DNA of 5,359 bases from Lysobacterales bacterium (GCA_027083915.1 JALWML010000213.1:1-5359); one strand, 5' to 3'. Shown: positions 1 through 5,302, counted from the stretch's first letter. Notes: generated from the sequence alone by a model not told the origin. A program made the numbers and translations.

Positions 1-7
1 TACACAT

Positions 8-802
8 ATGAAATATTTTTTAACACTCTTATTTATATCAATGGCTTTTAACATCGATGCTCAAGAGTTAATATTTAATAGTGGCTTTGAAGCGGGAGAA
101 ATGCCTCCATCCTGTGTTCAAACCACCTTGTTGAACGAAAATTTTGATGTTCCAGATCAACAAGATTGGGCAGGGCTGTGGCAAGAATCTGGCAATAGCA
201 TTGATGTGGCTGAAATTATAAACAATCAAGGCAGGCTCGTGCCATTGGCGTCAAACTCTCCTTATTCTCTAGCACGCATCTATCATCCTTTAAGCAATGC
301 CATTGATGTTGAAGTGACTTATTCTTTTGAATTTGAAAATGCGGCCAGTCAAGGTGTCGGTTTGTATGTAAGAAGCAATGGCGGTCATCTGGTGAATACC
401 AATCCACAAGGTCAGGGTTATGTCATTTTTATTGAGCGCTTTTCAGGCACATCACGCTTTGGCTTATGGTATGAGCATAATGGTATTGAAACTGTGTTGC
501 AAAGAGTTTCCCAAAACCCTGATAGTACTTCTTACAATTTTATAGATAATACCCGATACAATGTGAGGTTTCATGTTTTTCAAATTGATGCCAATAACAC
601 ACAATTAAGAGCCAGAATTTGGTTAAGTGGAGATATAGAACCGAATTATTGGGATGTCAGCATTATTGACAATTATGCTCCATTACAAGGGACAGCAGGT
701 GCTGTAGCTGTTGATTCATATAACTCCCAATCAACAGGAATGATTACTGATGGCATTAAAATTGATGATATTGTGATTAAAAATTTATGCAATCCTATGT
801 AA
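8..802 (+). CDS. Exported protein with probable concanavalin A-like (LamG-like) domain and N-terminal GFE tag
   Basis: 264 residues. Residues 1-18 form a signal peptide (Lys2, hydrophobic core, cleavage likely after the I-D-A at 16-18). A short tag, LIFNSGFE (21-28), follows. The rest (about 40-260) is rich in alternating beta-type stretches: NENFD near 43-47, a Trp-containing segment near 54-58, GLYVRSNGG near 118-126, YVIFIERF near 138-145, and a closing DGIKIDDIVIKNL. That pattern is typical of LamG or glycan-binding jelly-roll domains that start with a 'FD' strand and end with a 'DDI' strand. Cys36 and Cys261 bracket the domain and could form a disulfide tying the ends together. No catalytic residues are recognisable, so binding of a polysaccharide or surface ligand is inference. 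Only seven bases precede the ATG, so its ribosome site and promoter cannot be judged. The start is supported by the signal peptide. The gene converges with the deaminase gene, 26 bases away. Confidence 0.85.
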   Translation: MKYFLTLLFISMAFNIDAQELIFNSGFEAGEMPPSCVQTTLLNENFDVPDQQDWAGLWQESGNSIDVAEIINNQGRLVPLASNSPYSLARIYHPLSNAIDVEVTYSFEFENAASQGVGLYVRSNGGHLVNTNPQGQGYVIFIERFSGTSRFGLWYEHNGIETVLQRVSQNPDSTSYNFIDNTRYNVRFHVFQIDANNTQLRARIWLSGDIEPNYWDVSIIDNYAPLQGTAGAVAVDSYNSQSTGMITDGIKIDDIVIKNLCNPM

Positions 803-812
803 TCAATCCTAT
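790..812. repeat. Short direct repeat spanning the stop codon of the first gene
   Basis: CAATCCTAT occurs at 790-798 and again at 804-812, straddling the TAA at 800-802. The second copy overlaps a weak 4-base stem (CTAT 809-812, ATAG 816-819) followed by TTTT at 820-823. This is the only terminator-like element in the 26-base convergent gap, and it is too weak to call as a terminator. Confidence 0.4.
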
Positions 813-828
813 AGAATAGTTTTAAGAG

Positions 829-1272
829 CTAATTCTCGCCAATATCTTCATTCCATAATTCAGGTTTTTCGGCAATAAACTTCTCCATGATGTCTTTACA
901 CTCTTGATTGTTCATCATGATAATTTCTACACCCTTAGATTTGAGGTATTCTTCCTCGCCCATAAAAGTGCTATTTTCACCAATGACAACTTTGGGGATT
1001 CCATATAAAAGAATAGTGCCAGAACACATAGAACAAGGCGAAAGTGTGGTGTAAAGCGTGCATTCTTTATAAACAGAAGCTTTTTGTCGCCCTGCATTTT
1101 CTAAAGCATCCATTTCCCCATGTAAAACCACCGAACCATCTTGCACACGTTTATTGTGACCGGCACCGAGTATTTTGCCCTGATGAACAATAACAGAACC
1201 GATTGGAATACCACCTTCGTCATAACTTTTTTGAGCTTGCTCGATGGCTGCTTGTAGAAATTTTTTATGCAT
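829..1272 (-). CDS. Cytosine deaminase, yeast Fcy1-like (CDA superfamily)
   Basis: 147 residues, a zinc-dependent deaminase converting cytosine to uracil plus ammonia in pyrimidine salvage; cytosolic. The zinc site is complete: His51 and the proton-shuttle Glu53 in the HGE motif, and Cys80 and Cys83 in SPCSMC. Beyond the superfamily motifs it matches my recollection of Saccharomyces Fcy1 nearly along its whole length: EGG-PIG near the N-terminus, GHN (Asn40, matching Fcy1 Asn51), LHGE, TLYTTLSPC, YGIP, GEN-F (Phe103, matching Phe114) and a C-terminal W-x-EDIGE (Trp140 and Asp143, matching Trp152 and Asp155, which bind cytosine and cap the pocket). These substrate residues separate it from tRNA adenosine deaminase TadA and from guanine deaminase. 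It is unrelated in fold to bacterial CodA. There is no clear Shine-Dalgarno directly before the ATG; the nearest GGAG is about 20 bases upstream. It sits alone between a convergent gene and the REP-like element, so it is probably a single-gene unit. Confidence 0.94.
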   Translation of the reverse strand: MHKKFLQAAIEQAQKSYDEGGIPIGSVIVHQGKILGAGHNKRVQDGSVVLHGEMDALENAGRQKASVYKECTLYTTLSPCSMCSGTILLYGIPKVVIGENSTFMGEEEYLKSKGVEIIMMNNQECKDIMEKFIAEKPELWNEDIGEN

Positions 1273-1334
1273 GATAAATATTATTGATTAAAACTCCATA
1301 ATAAACCATTATCACACTTATGAAAAGAACTCAT

Positions 1335-1361
1335 GTAGGGTAGAACCCATGTGTTCTACCG
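1335..1361 (+). repeat. REP-like unit 1 (GTAG plus perfect 8-bp hairpin)
   Basis: GTAG (1335-1338) is followed by GGTAGAAC (1339-1346), a six-base loop CCATGT, and the exact reverse complement GTTCTACC (1353-1360). A gTTTTT tract follows at 1361-1366, so on the + strand the structure also resembles a Rho-independent terminator, although the nearest upstream + gene ends over 500 bases away. An alternative stem, GAAC-T-CATG (1327-1335) with CATG-T-GTTC (1348-1356), uses the same GTTC and excludes the main hairpin. Confidence 0.7.
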
Positions 1362-1401
1362 TTTTTCAGTTTAACTACAAATTAAAACTATTTTTGTTCA
1401 A

Positions 1402-1426
1402 ATTTAAATACCGTGGTTATTTAAAT
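1402..1426. repeat. AT-rich 9-bp inverted repeat in the centre of the REP-like element
   Basis: ATTTAAATA (1402-1410) and its reverse complement TATTTAAAT (1418-1426) flank a seven-base loop CCGTGGT. The same nine bases also recur as a direct repeat at 1419-1427, because ATTTAAAT is itself palindromic. It lies between the two REP-like units and would give a third hairpin. Confidence 0.6.
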
Positions 1427-1428
1427 AG

Positions 1429-1455
1429 CGGTAGCACACGCGGGTGCTCCCCTAC
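1429..1455 (-). repeat. REP-like unit 2, also the 3'-end hairpin of the leftward operon
   Basis: Read on the minus strand, GTAG (1455-1452) is followed by GGGAGCAC, a loop CCGCGT and GTGCTACC (1437-1430). Seven of eight stem pairs form, with one G-A mismatch at the third pair. Compared with unit 1 an A-T stem pair has become C-G, a compensated change. It begins 11 bases past the stop codon of the modular exported protein and is followed by GCTATTT, so it could terminate or protect the 3' end of that mRNA. The T-run is poor for a classical terminator. Confidence 0.6.
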
Positions 1456-1466
1456 GGTGGTATTCG

Positions 1467-2837
1467 CTAATCATGTTGATAAATAAGTCTTTCGCCTGAA
1501 TTAAAAGTGTTTCCGCAACGATAACCAGAGTTTAAATTTCCAGATAAAGTATGCCAACAAAGACGTTTATCGGGATTGGTTCCTTGGAAATCACAAGAAC
1601 TACGATTAACTGTCTCTCCTAAAGGTAAAAACCCCCATGATCTATTATCAGAATAATACCATGATACAAACGTTGAGTCATGTTTTGCACTTACTCCATT
1701 ACCTACATCAAACAACACATTATCTCTATAGTCAGCTGCTAGAAGACTTAGTGTAGGGCTATTTGTTACACGGCAAGCCATCATTAATTTGCTTTTAGGG
1801 CAAGCACTAATTATTGTAGCTAAATCTAAACCACTTTCAGAATACAATCCTTTGTAACATTCCTGCCATCCTGCATCAGTTATAGTCGATACAGATATAT
1901 TTTGTTGAATGCCTCCAACAATCAAAGAACCTCCTAAACTTAAAGTTAAAGCGTCAATTTTAGTATTTAACGCATTTATTTCACTATCCACATATTGCTT
2001 ATTTGTCGCATCTGCAGCAATTGTTGGGTCAGCTAAATTAATTATTTTGTTATTATTCATATCACCACTAAAATCATCTGCCGCATTTTTATCCCAGTCG
2101 GTTGTATCAGCTGAATTGACATAACCATTATTATTTGCAAATCCATCAACCTGTGCTTCTGTCAACTGAGTATCATCATCACCGTCAGCCAATCCAGCTG
2201 GTACGCCTGTTAATGAGTTAAATGCACCATTGAAATCATCTGCCGCATTTTTATCCCAAGCGGTTGTATCAGTTGAATTAACATATCCATTATTGGCAAC
2301 AAAGCCATCGACTTGAGTTTCAGTTAATTGTGTATCATCATCGCCATCAGCTAAGCCAGCTGGAACGCCTGTTAATGAGCTAAATGCTCCATTAAAACCA
2401 CTTGGAGGAGTTGCTGGCTGCCAGCCACTGGCATTATCAAAAGTTAATACTTGTCCATTTGTTGCGCCTTTATCAATTAAGGTTGTGGCATAAGGCACGG
2501 AGGCCATTTTTTGTAAGGGTATTAAGGATGTATAACTAGCATCGGCTGGTTTTTTGACATTAATTTGTAGCCAAATATCTAAGCCATCAAAGGTTGCAAT
2601 ACCAAGATTGACATCGGGTATAGTAAATATACCATCGGTTACAGTGACAGTGTGTGTAGATACAGTGCCGACAGTATTACCAAGTGATGCGGCATCGTAG
2701 GCTTGAATAGCAATATCATATGTACCGTTAGCAAGTGAAATACCATCTTTTAATTCACCTTGATAACTAAAAGTGTGATCAACAGCTCGTGCATTAAAAG
2801 CACAAATTAGTAATATGCTTAATATAATTTTCATCAT
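1467..2837 (-). CDS. Modular exported protein: YQG N-terminal domain, 54-residue repeats, tail-fibre-like linker, six-Cys C-terminal domain
   Basis: 456 residues. Residues 1-18 are a signal peptide (cleavage near A-R-A at 16-18). Residues 21-120 form the N-terminal domain common in large exported proteins of Planctomycetes, Leptospira and proteobacteria: FSYQGEL, G-Y-D, DGIFT, a WLQI-V strand and a closing SVPYA. Residues 148-201 and 202-255 are two tandem 54-residue repeats carrying LTGVPAGLADGDDDTQLTE, whose Asp-rich loops could bind calcium. Residues 257-290 (NKIINLADPT, ADATNKQYVDSEI) resemble phage tail-fibre linkers that precede trimeric coiled coils, and 284-301 has heptad-like spacing. 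Residues 303-456 are a distinct globular domain with Cys327, 346, 355, 415, 427 and 441 and motifs LMMACR, SWGF, RLCWHT and GYRCG. I recall this domain from hypothetical secreted proteins but know no function. A trimeric surface adhesin or fibre is inference. ATG at 2837 follows a good GAGGA site; ATG at 2834 is equally possible. Confidence 0.9.
   Translation of the reverse strand: MMKIILSILLICAFNARAVDHTFSYQGELKDGISLANGTYDIAIQAYDAASLGNTVGTVSTHTVTVTDGIFTIPDVNLGIATFDGLDIWLQINVKKPADASYTSLIPLQKMASVPYATTLIDKGATNGQVLTFDNASGWQPATPPSGFNGAFSSLTGVPAGLADGDDDTQLTETQVDGFVANNGYVNSTDTTAWDKNAADDFNGAFNSLTGVPAGLADGDDDTQLTEAQVDGFANNNGYVNSADTTDWDKNAADDFSGDMNNNKIINLADPTIAADATNKQYVDSEINALNTKIDALTLSLGGSLIVGGIQQNISVSTITDAGWQECYKGLYSESGLDLATIISACPKSKLMMACRVTNSPTLSLLAADYRDNVLFDVGNGVSAKHDSTFVSWYYSDNRSWGFLPLGETVNRSSCDFQGTNPDKRLCWHTLSGNLNSGYRCGNTFNSGERLIYQHD
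2073..2396 (-). repeat. Two tandem 162-bp in-frame repeats
   Basis: Unit 1 spans 2235-2396 and unit 2 spans 2073-2234, each encoding 54 residues with no linker. The proteins differ at six of 54 positions (for example Ser153/Asn207, Thr174/Ala228, Ala193/Asp247). At DNA level the LADGDDDTQLTE part has many synonymous changes, while the segment encoding WDKNAADD is identical in both units. A third unit starts (FSGD after residue 255) but breaks off into the tail-fibre-like linker. Confidence 0.9.
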
Positions 2838-2852
2838 TATTTCCTCATTTTA
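2838..2852 (-). promoter_or_regulatory. Ribosome binding site and translational coupling junction
   Basis: On the minus strand the TAA of the 88-residue gene (2852-2850) is followed by AATGAGGAAATA and then ATGATG. GAGGA (2846-2842) is the Shine-Dalgarno for the modular protein, four bases before ATG 2837 or seven before ATG 2834. A three-codon ORF (ATG AGG AAA TAA) ends in a TAATG overlap with the start. The 12-base gap implies co-transcription and probable translational coupling. Confidence 0.75.
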
Positions 2853-3116
2853 ATTTTCAAATCCATCTTTAAAAAGATCTTCTGGTAATGGTGTAGTATC
2901 AACTTTATGCCAAAATCCACCATTGAGTGAATAGTTGTTTTGCGAAAGGGTGCTACTGGCATCAACTTGTCCAATGCTGGCTTGTAATTGGTATTGACCG
3001 CCCGACATTTTTCCACCACCATTATTTATGGTGTATTTTTTTATTTCATATTGTGCAAAAACATGAGTGGCTATTAGGCACATTGTCAACACAAAAAAGG
3101 GTCTTATTTTTTTCAT
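2850..3116 (-). CDS. Small secreted protein with GGG/GGFW-type repeat domain and C-terminal LFKDGFEN tag
   Basis: 88 residues. Residues 1-21 are a strong signal peptide (MKKIR, hydrophobic core, cleavage after V-F-A). Residues 28-69 carry YTINNGGGKMSGGQYQLQAS, then IGQVDA and Y-L-NGGFWH. This pattern, a GGG-x-SGG turn, an 'IGQ-DA' strand and a final 'GGFW', is one I recall from many short exported proteins and from N-terminal parts of larger ones; no biochemical role is known to me. After a proline-containing linker (TTPLPED) the protein ends in LFKDGFEN, with no membrane segment and no further basic residues, so it is not a classical sorting signal such as PEP-CTERM. The start is fixed by the signal peptide and by GGAGA seven bases upstream (3128-3124). 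It is the first gene of a two-gene operon, 12 bases before the modular protein, which suggests a shared extracellular job. Confidence 0.87.
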   Translation of the reverse strand: MKKIRPFFVLTMCLIATHVFAQYEIKKYTINNGGGKMSGGQYQLQASIGQVDASSTLSQNNYSLNGGFWHKVDTTPLPEDLFKDGFEN

Positions 3117-3228
3117 GATATTATCTCCATGTATATTAAAACGTATTTATTAATAAATTTATGACACAATAATTGAAAATAAATAATTTGCTTTTGTGTA
3201 TAATGATTGTTTTCCAAATAAGAATTCT
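3117..3228. promoter_or_regulatory. Divergent promoter region with 14-bp palindrome
   Basis: This AT-rich gap separates two signal-peptide-encoding transcription units. It contains a 14-base perfect palindrome ATTTATTAATAAAT (3145-3158), a consensus rightward -10, and the leftward gene's GGAGA site (3124-3128). The leftward promoter is not clear: TTGTGT on the minus strand (3169-3164) is a weak -35 with only poor -10 partners. The palindrome is placed where one regulator could act on both genes, but in DNA this AT-rich it may be chance. Confidence 0.5.
3173..3204 (+). promoter_or_regulatory. Sigma-70-type promoter of the DUF1329 gene
   Basis: A perfect -10 TATAAT lies at 3199-3204, preceded by TGTG. 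TTGAAA at 3173-3178 is the best -35, although 20 bases of spacing is longer than the usual 16-18. Transcription would start near 3211, leaving a short leader of about 18 bases before ATG 3229. The -10 lies after the possible GTG start at 3196, which argues against that upstream start. Confidence 0.6.
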
Positions 3229-4509
3229 ATGAAACTAGTTTTATTGTTATTGGTATCGGTAGTCAGTTTTGCTAAAGTTGATACTTTATCTCAGTCTCAC
3301 TTAAACTGGGAGCTAACACCATTTGGTGCGATTAAGGTCGGTAATGGTAAGGACATACCTATTTGGAATGACTTATCTAAAAACTTGATAGATGAAAAAC
3401 TGCTTTTTACTATCACGCATGATAATTATCAACAATACAAAGATAATCTAACAGCAGGACAAATAGCGCTGTTTGATCGTTATGAAACTTTTCAAATGCC
3501 AGTTTATCCATCACATAGAACAGCTGTTGCACCACAATGGGTTTATGACAATACTTTTGATAATGCCATTCATGCAGAATTAAATAAAGATCAATCGGGT
3601 TTTGAAAATGCTAAAGGTGGCATTCCTTTTCCGATACCACAATCAGCTTTAGAGGTTTATTTTAATCACATTGCTCGCTGGAGAGGTCAGCAATTGGAAA
3701 GCACATTTAGTGATGCAGTAGTGGAAAAAAGTGGTCAATACACGTTAATAACCAGCAAAGCATTGGTGCGTTTTGATTCGTATTTGCCTGAACATAAGGG
3801 CAAAAACTTCCTTTCAATAATTGGTAAAACATTAGCTCCAGCCACGCGTTCGGGTAGTGGGGTTTTGGTCTTAGAGCCACTTGATCAACTCAATAATAAA
3901 AGATCGGCTTGGTTGTGGGATAAAGGGCGTCGTCGTGTTATTCGAGCACCCAATGTTTCCTATGATAATGTTGTGCAAACCTCTGGTGGCCTACGCACAG
4001 TTGATGATACCGATATGATTAGTGGCTCGCCTGATCGTTTTGATTGGGAAATGTTAGAAAAACGCGAAATTTATATCCCATACAATAATGAAAAACTGGA
4101 CAGTAAAAAACTAAGATACCGTGACATTTTAACAAAAAACCACATCAACCCACAACATACCCGCTATGAATTGCATCGTGTGTGGGTAATACAAGCCAGT
4201 TTAAAACCTAAATGGCGTCACCTTTATTCCAAACGCACTTTTTATATTGATGAAGACACTTGGCAAGTGGTTATCGCTGATCAGTACAATAAAAAAGGCG
4301 ATCTATGGCGAGTAAGCATGTCTTATCCTAGATTTTTTAAACAAATGCCTGGTGTATTTTCGGTAATCAATGTTTTTCATGATTTGGTGTCAAAACGTTA
4401 TCACGTTATGGGATTAGAAAATGAAGTAAAATCCGAAGCAAAATACAATGGTAAAATTGCTAAAGATGGATTGTTTACACCCTCAGGATTTAAGCGATAT
4501 ATGCGATAA
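3229..4509 (+). CDS. Periplasmic DUF1329 (PF07044) family protein, LolA/LolB-like fold
   Basis: 426 residues from ATG 3229, close to full length for the family. An in-frame GTG at 3196 would add 11 residues before the signal peptide and lies upstream of the likely transcription start, so I reject it. Residues 1-15 are a signal peptide (cleavage after S-F-A). There is no lipobox cysteine, so the product is periplasmic and soluble. Family motifs appear in order: LTPFGAIKVGNG (29-40), FTITHDNYQQY (60-70), YPSHRTA (93-99), GGIPFPIP (130-137) with FNH--RWRG (145-153), RRRVIRAPNVSYD (234-246), GLRTVDDTDM and SGSPDRFDW (254-273), RYELHRVWVIQA (312-323), RHLYSKRTFYIDEDTW (330-345) and GDLWRV (357-362). 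DUF1329 proteins are related in fold to outer-membrane lipoprotein carriers and are usually encoded next to DUF1302 proteins and RND/MMPL exporters. None is present here. Transport of a lipid or hydrophobic ligand is a family-level hypothesis. Its 3' end overlaps the HAD gene. Confidence 0.94.
   Translation: MKLVLLLLVSVVSFAKVDTLSQSHLNWELTPFGAIKVGNGKDIPIWNDLSKNLIDEKLLFTITHDNYQQYKDNLTAGQIALFDRYETFQMPVYPSHRTAVAPQWVYDNTFDNAIHAELNKDQSGFENAKGGIPFPIPQSALEVYFNHIARWRGQQLESTFSDAVVEKSGQYTLITSKALVRFDSYLPEHKGKNFLSIIGKTLAPATRSGSGVLVLEPLDQLNNKRSAWLWDKGRRRVIRAPNVSYDNVVQTSGGLRTVDDTDMISGSPDRFDWEMLEKREIYIPYNNEKLDSKKLRYRDILTKNHINPQHTRYELHRVWVIQASLKPKWRHLYSKRTFYIDEDTWQVVIADQYNKKGDLWRVSMSYPRFFKQMPGVFSVINVFHDLVSKRYHVMGLENEVKSEAKYNGKIAKDGLFTPSGFKRYMR
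4483..4509. other. 27-bp convergent overlap of DUF1329 and HAD coding ends
   Basis: The rightward TAA (4507-4509) lies inside the HAD gene and the leftward TGA (4485-4483) lies inside the DUF1329 gene. Both reading frames are continuous and both proteins have expected family length. There is no space for a terminator between them, so each transcript must end inside the other gene, giving antisense RNA at both 3' ends. Confidence 0.9.
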
Positions 4510-5187
4510 GACTTCCTTAAGCTTGTTGATTGTTTGAAAATCCGCACTATCAAGTTCTTTCTCATGCACTTCTTCGTGTTGCCACGTCGTATGAAAAGGA
4601 ACATGAATCGCTTGAGCGCCAATCTCAAGCAAGGGTAAAATATCGGATTTCAGCGAATTGCCTATCATTAAAAACTCAGGTGGTTTGATATCAAGATGAC
4701 CAATAAGTTTTGTGTAATCTGATGCTTTTTTATCACTCATGACCTCGATGTGGTGAAAATATTTAAGCAAACCAGATTTTTCTAGTTTTCTCTCTTGATC
4801 CATTAAATCTCCCTTAGTTGCCAAAACCAAACGGTATTTGGGCGATAACTCTCGCAAAACATCCTCAACACCATCAAGTAACTCAACGGGTTTATCCATC
4901 ATTTCTTTGCCAATAGCGACAATATTTGCAATAGTGTCTTGAGTCACTTGGTTGTTGGATAATTTCAAAGCTGCCTCAATCATGGATAAAACGAAACCTT
5001 TAATGCCATAACCATAATAATCTAAATTATCAATTTCAATTTTGAACAACTCTTGATTAATCTGGTTAATGGTTTCATACGGTTGCATAAGTTGAGCAAA
5101 TTTCAACTCCGCTTCACGAAAATAAGTCTCATTAACCCAAAGTGTATCATCGGCATCAAAGGCAATTGTTTTTATGTTTTTGTACAT
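4483..5187 (-). CDS. HAD superfamily hydrolase (C1-capped phosphatase-like)
   Basis: 234 residues, cytosolic, Mg-dependent phosphohydrolase; substrate unknown. Motif I is DADDTLW (11-17), with Asp11 the nucleophile and Asp13 the acid/base. Residues about 18-100 are helical and form a C1 cap. Motif II is LVLATKGD with Thr124. Motif III is a lysine in SDKKASDY (Lys153 or Lys154). Motif IV is MIGNSLKSDILP, with Asp182 the likely metal ligand; GNS-x-x-SD replaces the more usual GDS-x-x-D. The combination DADDTLW plus GNSLKSDILP with a downstream H-E-E stretch is one I recall from a subgroup of YjjG/Gph-like HAD proteins, but it does not fix the substrate (nucleotide or sugar phosphate are possibilities). 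The ATG at 5187 places motif I at the normal distance from the N-terminus; AAGAG seven bases upstream is a weak ribosome site. The last 27 bases overlap the DUF1329 gene on the other strand. Confidence 0.94.
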   Translation of the reverse strand: MYKNIKTIAFDADDTLWVNETYFREAELKFAQLMQPYETINQINQELFKIEIDNLDYYGYGIKGFVLSMIEAALKLSNNQVTQDTIANIVAIGKEMMDKPVELLDGVEDVLRELSPKYRLVLATKGDLMDQERKLEKSGLLKYFHHIEVMSDKKASDYTKLIGHLDIKPPEFLMIGNSLKSDILPLLEIGAQAIHVPFHTTWQHEEVHEKELDSADFQTINKLKEVLSHISLKS

Positions 5188-5268
5188 GTTCTACTCTTTT
5201 TTAAAAGCATAACGCAAAGCGCACGAAGAAAATGCTAAGTTCGCTATGATTAATATATATTTAGGCAT

Positions 5269-5302
5269 CTGAATTCAGGAAACATTTTTGCTATCCCTGA
5301 AT
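5269..5302. repeat. Inverted repeats upstream of the HAD gene
   Basis: CTGAATTCAG (5269-5278) is a 10-base perfect palindrome. Its right part, ATTCAGG (5273-5279), is also repeated inverted as CCTGAAT (5296-5302) across 16 bases. Together they give three related half-sites about 80-115 bases upstream of the HAD start, compatible with an operator or a small hairpin. The rest of 5188-5359 is AT-rich, with no RNA gene I can recognise. Confidence 0.35.

Larger units (their letters stand above)
1335..1455. repeat. REP doublet-like element (REPIN/BIME architecture)
   Basis: This 121-base element fills most of the 194-base gap between the deaminase and the modular exported protein. It has two related hairpin units in inverted orientation, each with GTAG at its outer end, around a 67-69-base AT-rich centre holding a third hairpin. 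Over 27 positions (1335-1361 on +, 1429-1455 on -) the units match at 22. GTAG followed by an imperfect hairpin is the signature of REP sequences mobilised by RAYT (TnpA-REP, Y1 transposase-like) enzymes, and inverted pairs are known as BIMEs or REPINs. Those are family facts; assigning this element to them is inference because no second genomic copy or RAYT gene is visible here. It could also simply be a bidirectional terminator region. Confidence 0.6.

Noticed and set aside
216..407. Leftward ORF of 63 codons inside the first gene
   Set aside because: It is antisense to a well-supported exported protein, and its product has no recognisable domain or signal.
803..828. Bidirectional terminator between the first gene and the deaminase gene
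   Set aside because: The only stem is four A/T-rich base pairs followed by four T, too weak to support.
1335..1455. CRISPR array or integron attC site
   Set aside because: There are only two units, in inverted rather than direct orientation, with no regular spacers and no attC R/L box pairs; the REP-like reading fits better.
1909..2124. Rightward ORF of 71 codons with hydrophobic stretches
   Set aside because: It is antisense to the repeat and linker region of the modular protein; the hydrophobicity follows from the complementary strand of polar Asp/Asn codons.
2837..3022. Leftward ORF of 61 codons overlapping the small secreted protein
   Set aside because: It is a frame shadow of the 88-residue gene, which has the signal peptide, ribosome site and domain motifs.
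3196..3228. GTG start 11 codons upstream for the DUF1329 gene
   Set aside because: It would put a polar stretch with a cysteine before the signal peptide, and the consensus -10 TATAAT lies downstream of the GTG.
4401..4628. Leftward ORF of 75 codons across the convergent overlap
   Set aside because: It overlaps two family-level matches in other frames and has no identifiable features.
5196..5240. attC-like or promoter-like sequence with GCATAACGC and AGCGCACG upstream of the HAD gene
   Set aside because: No paired inverse core sites and no -35/-10 pair with acceptable spacing could be found.
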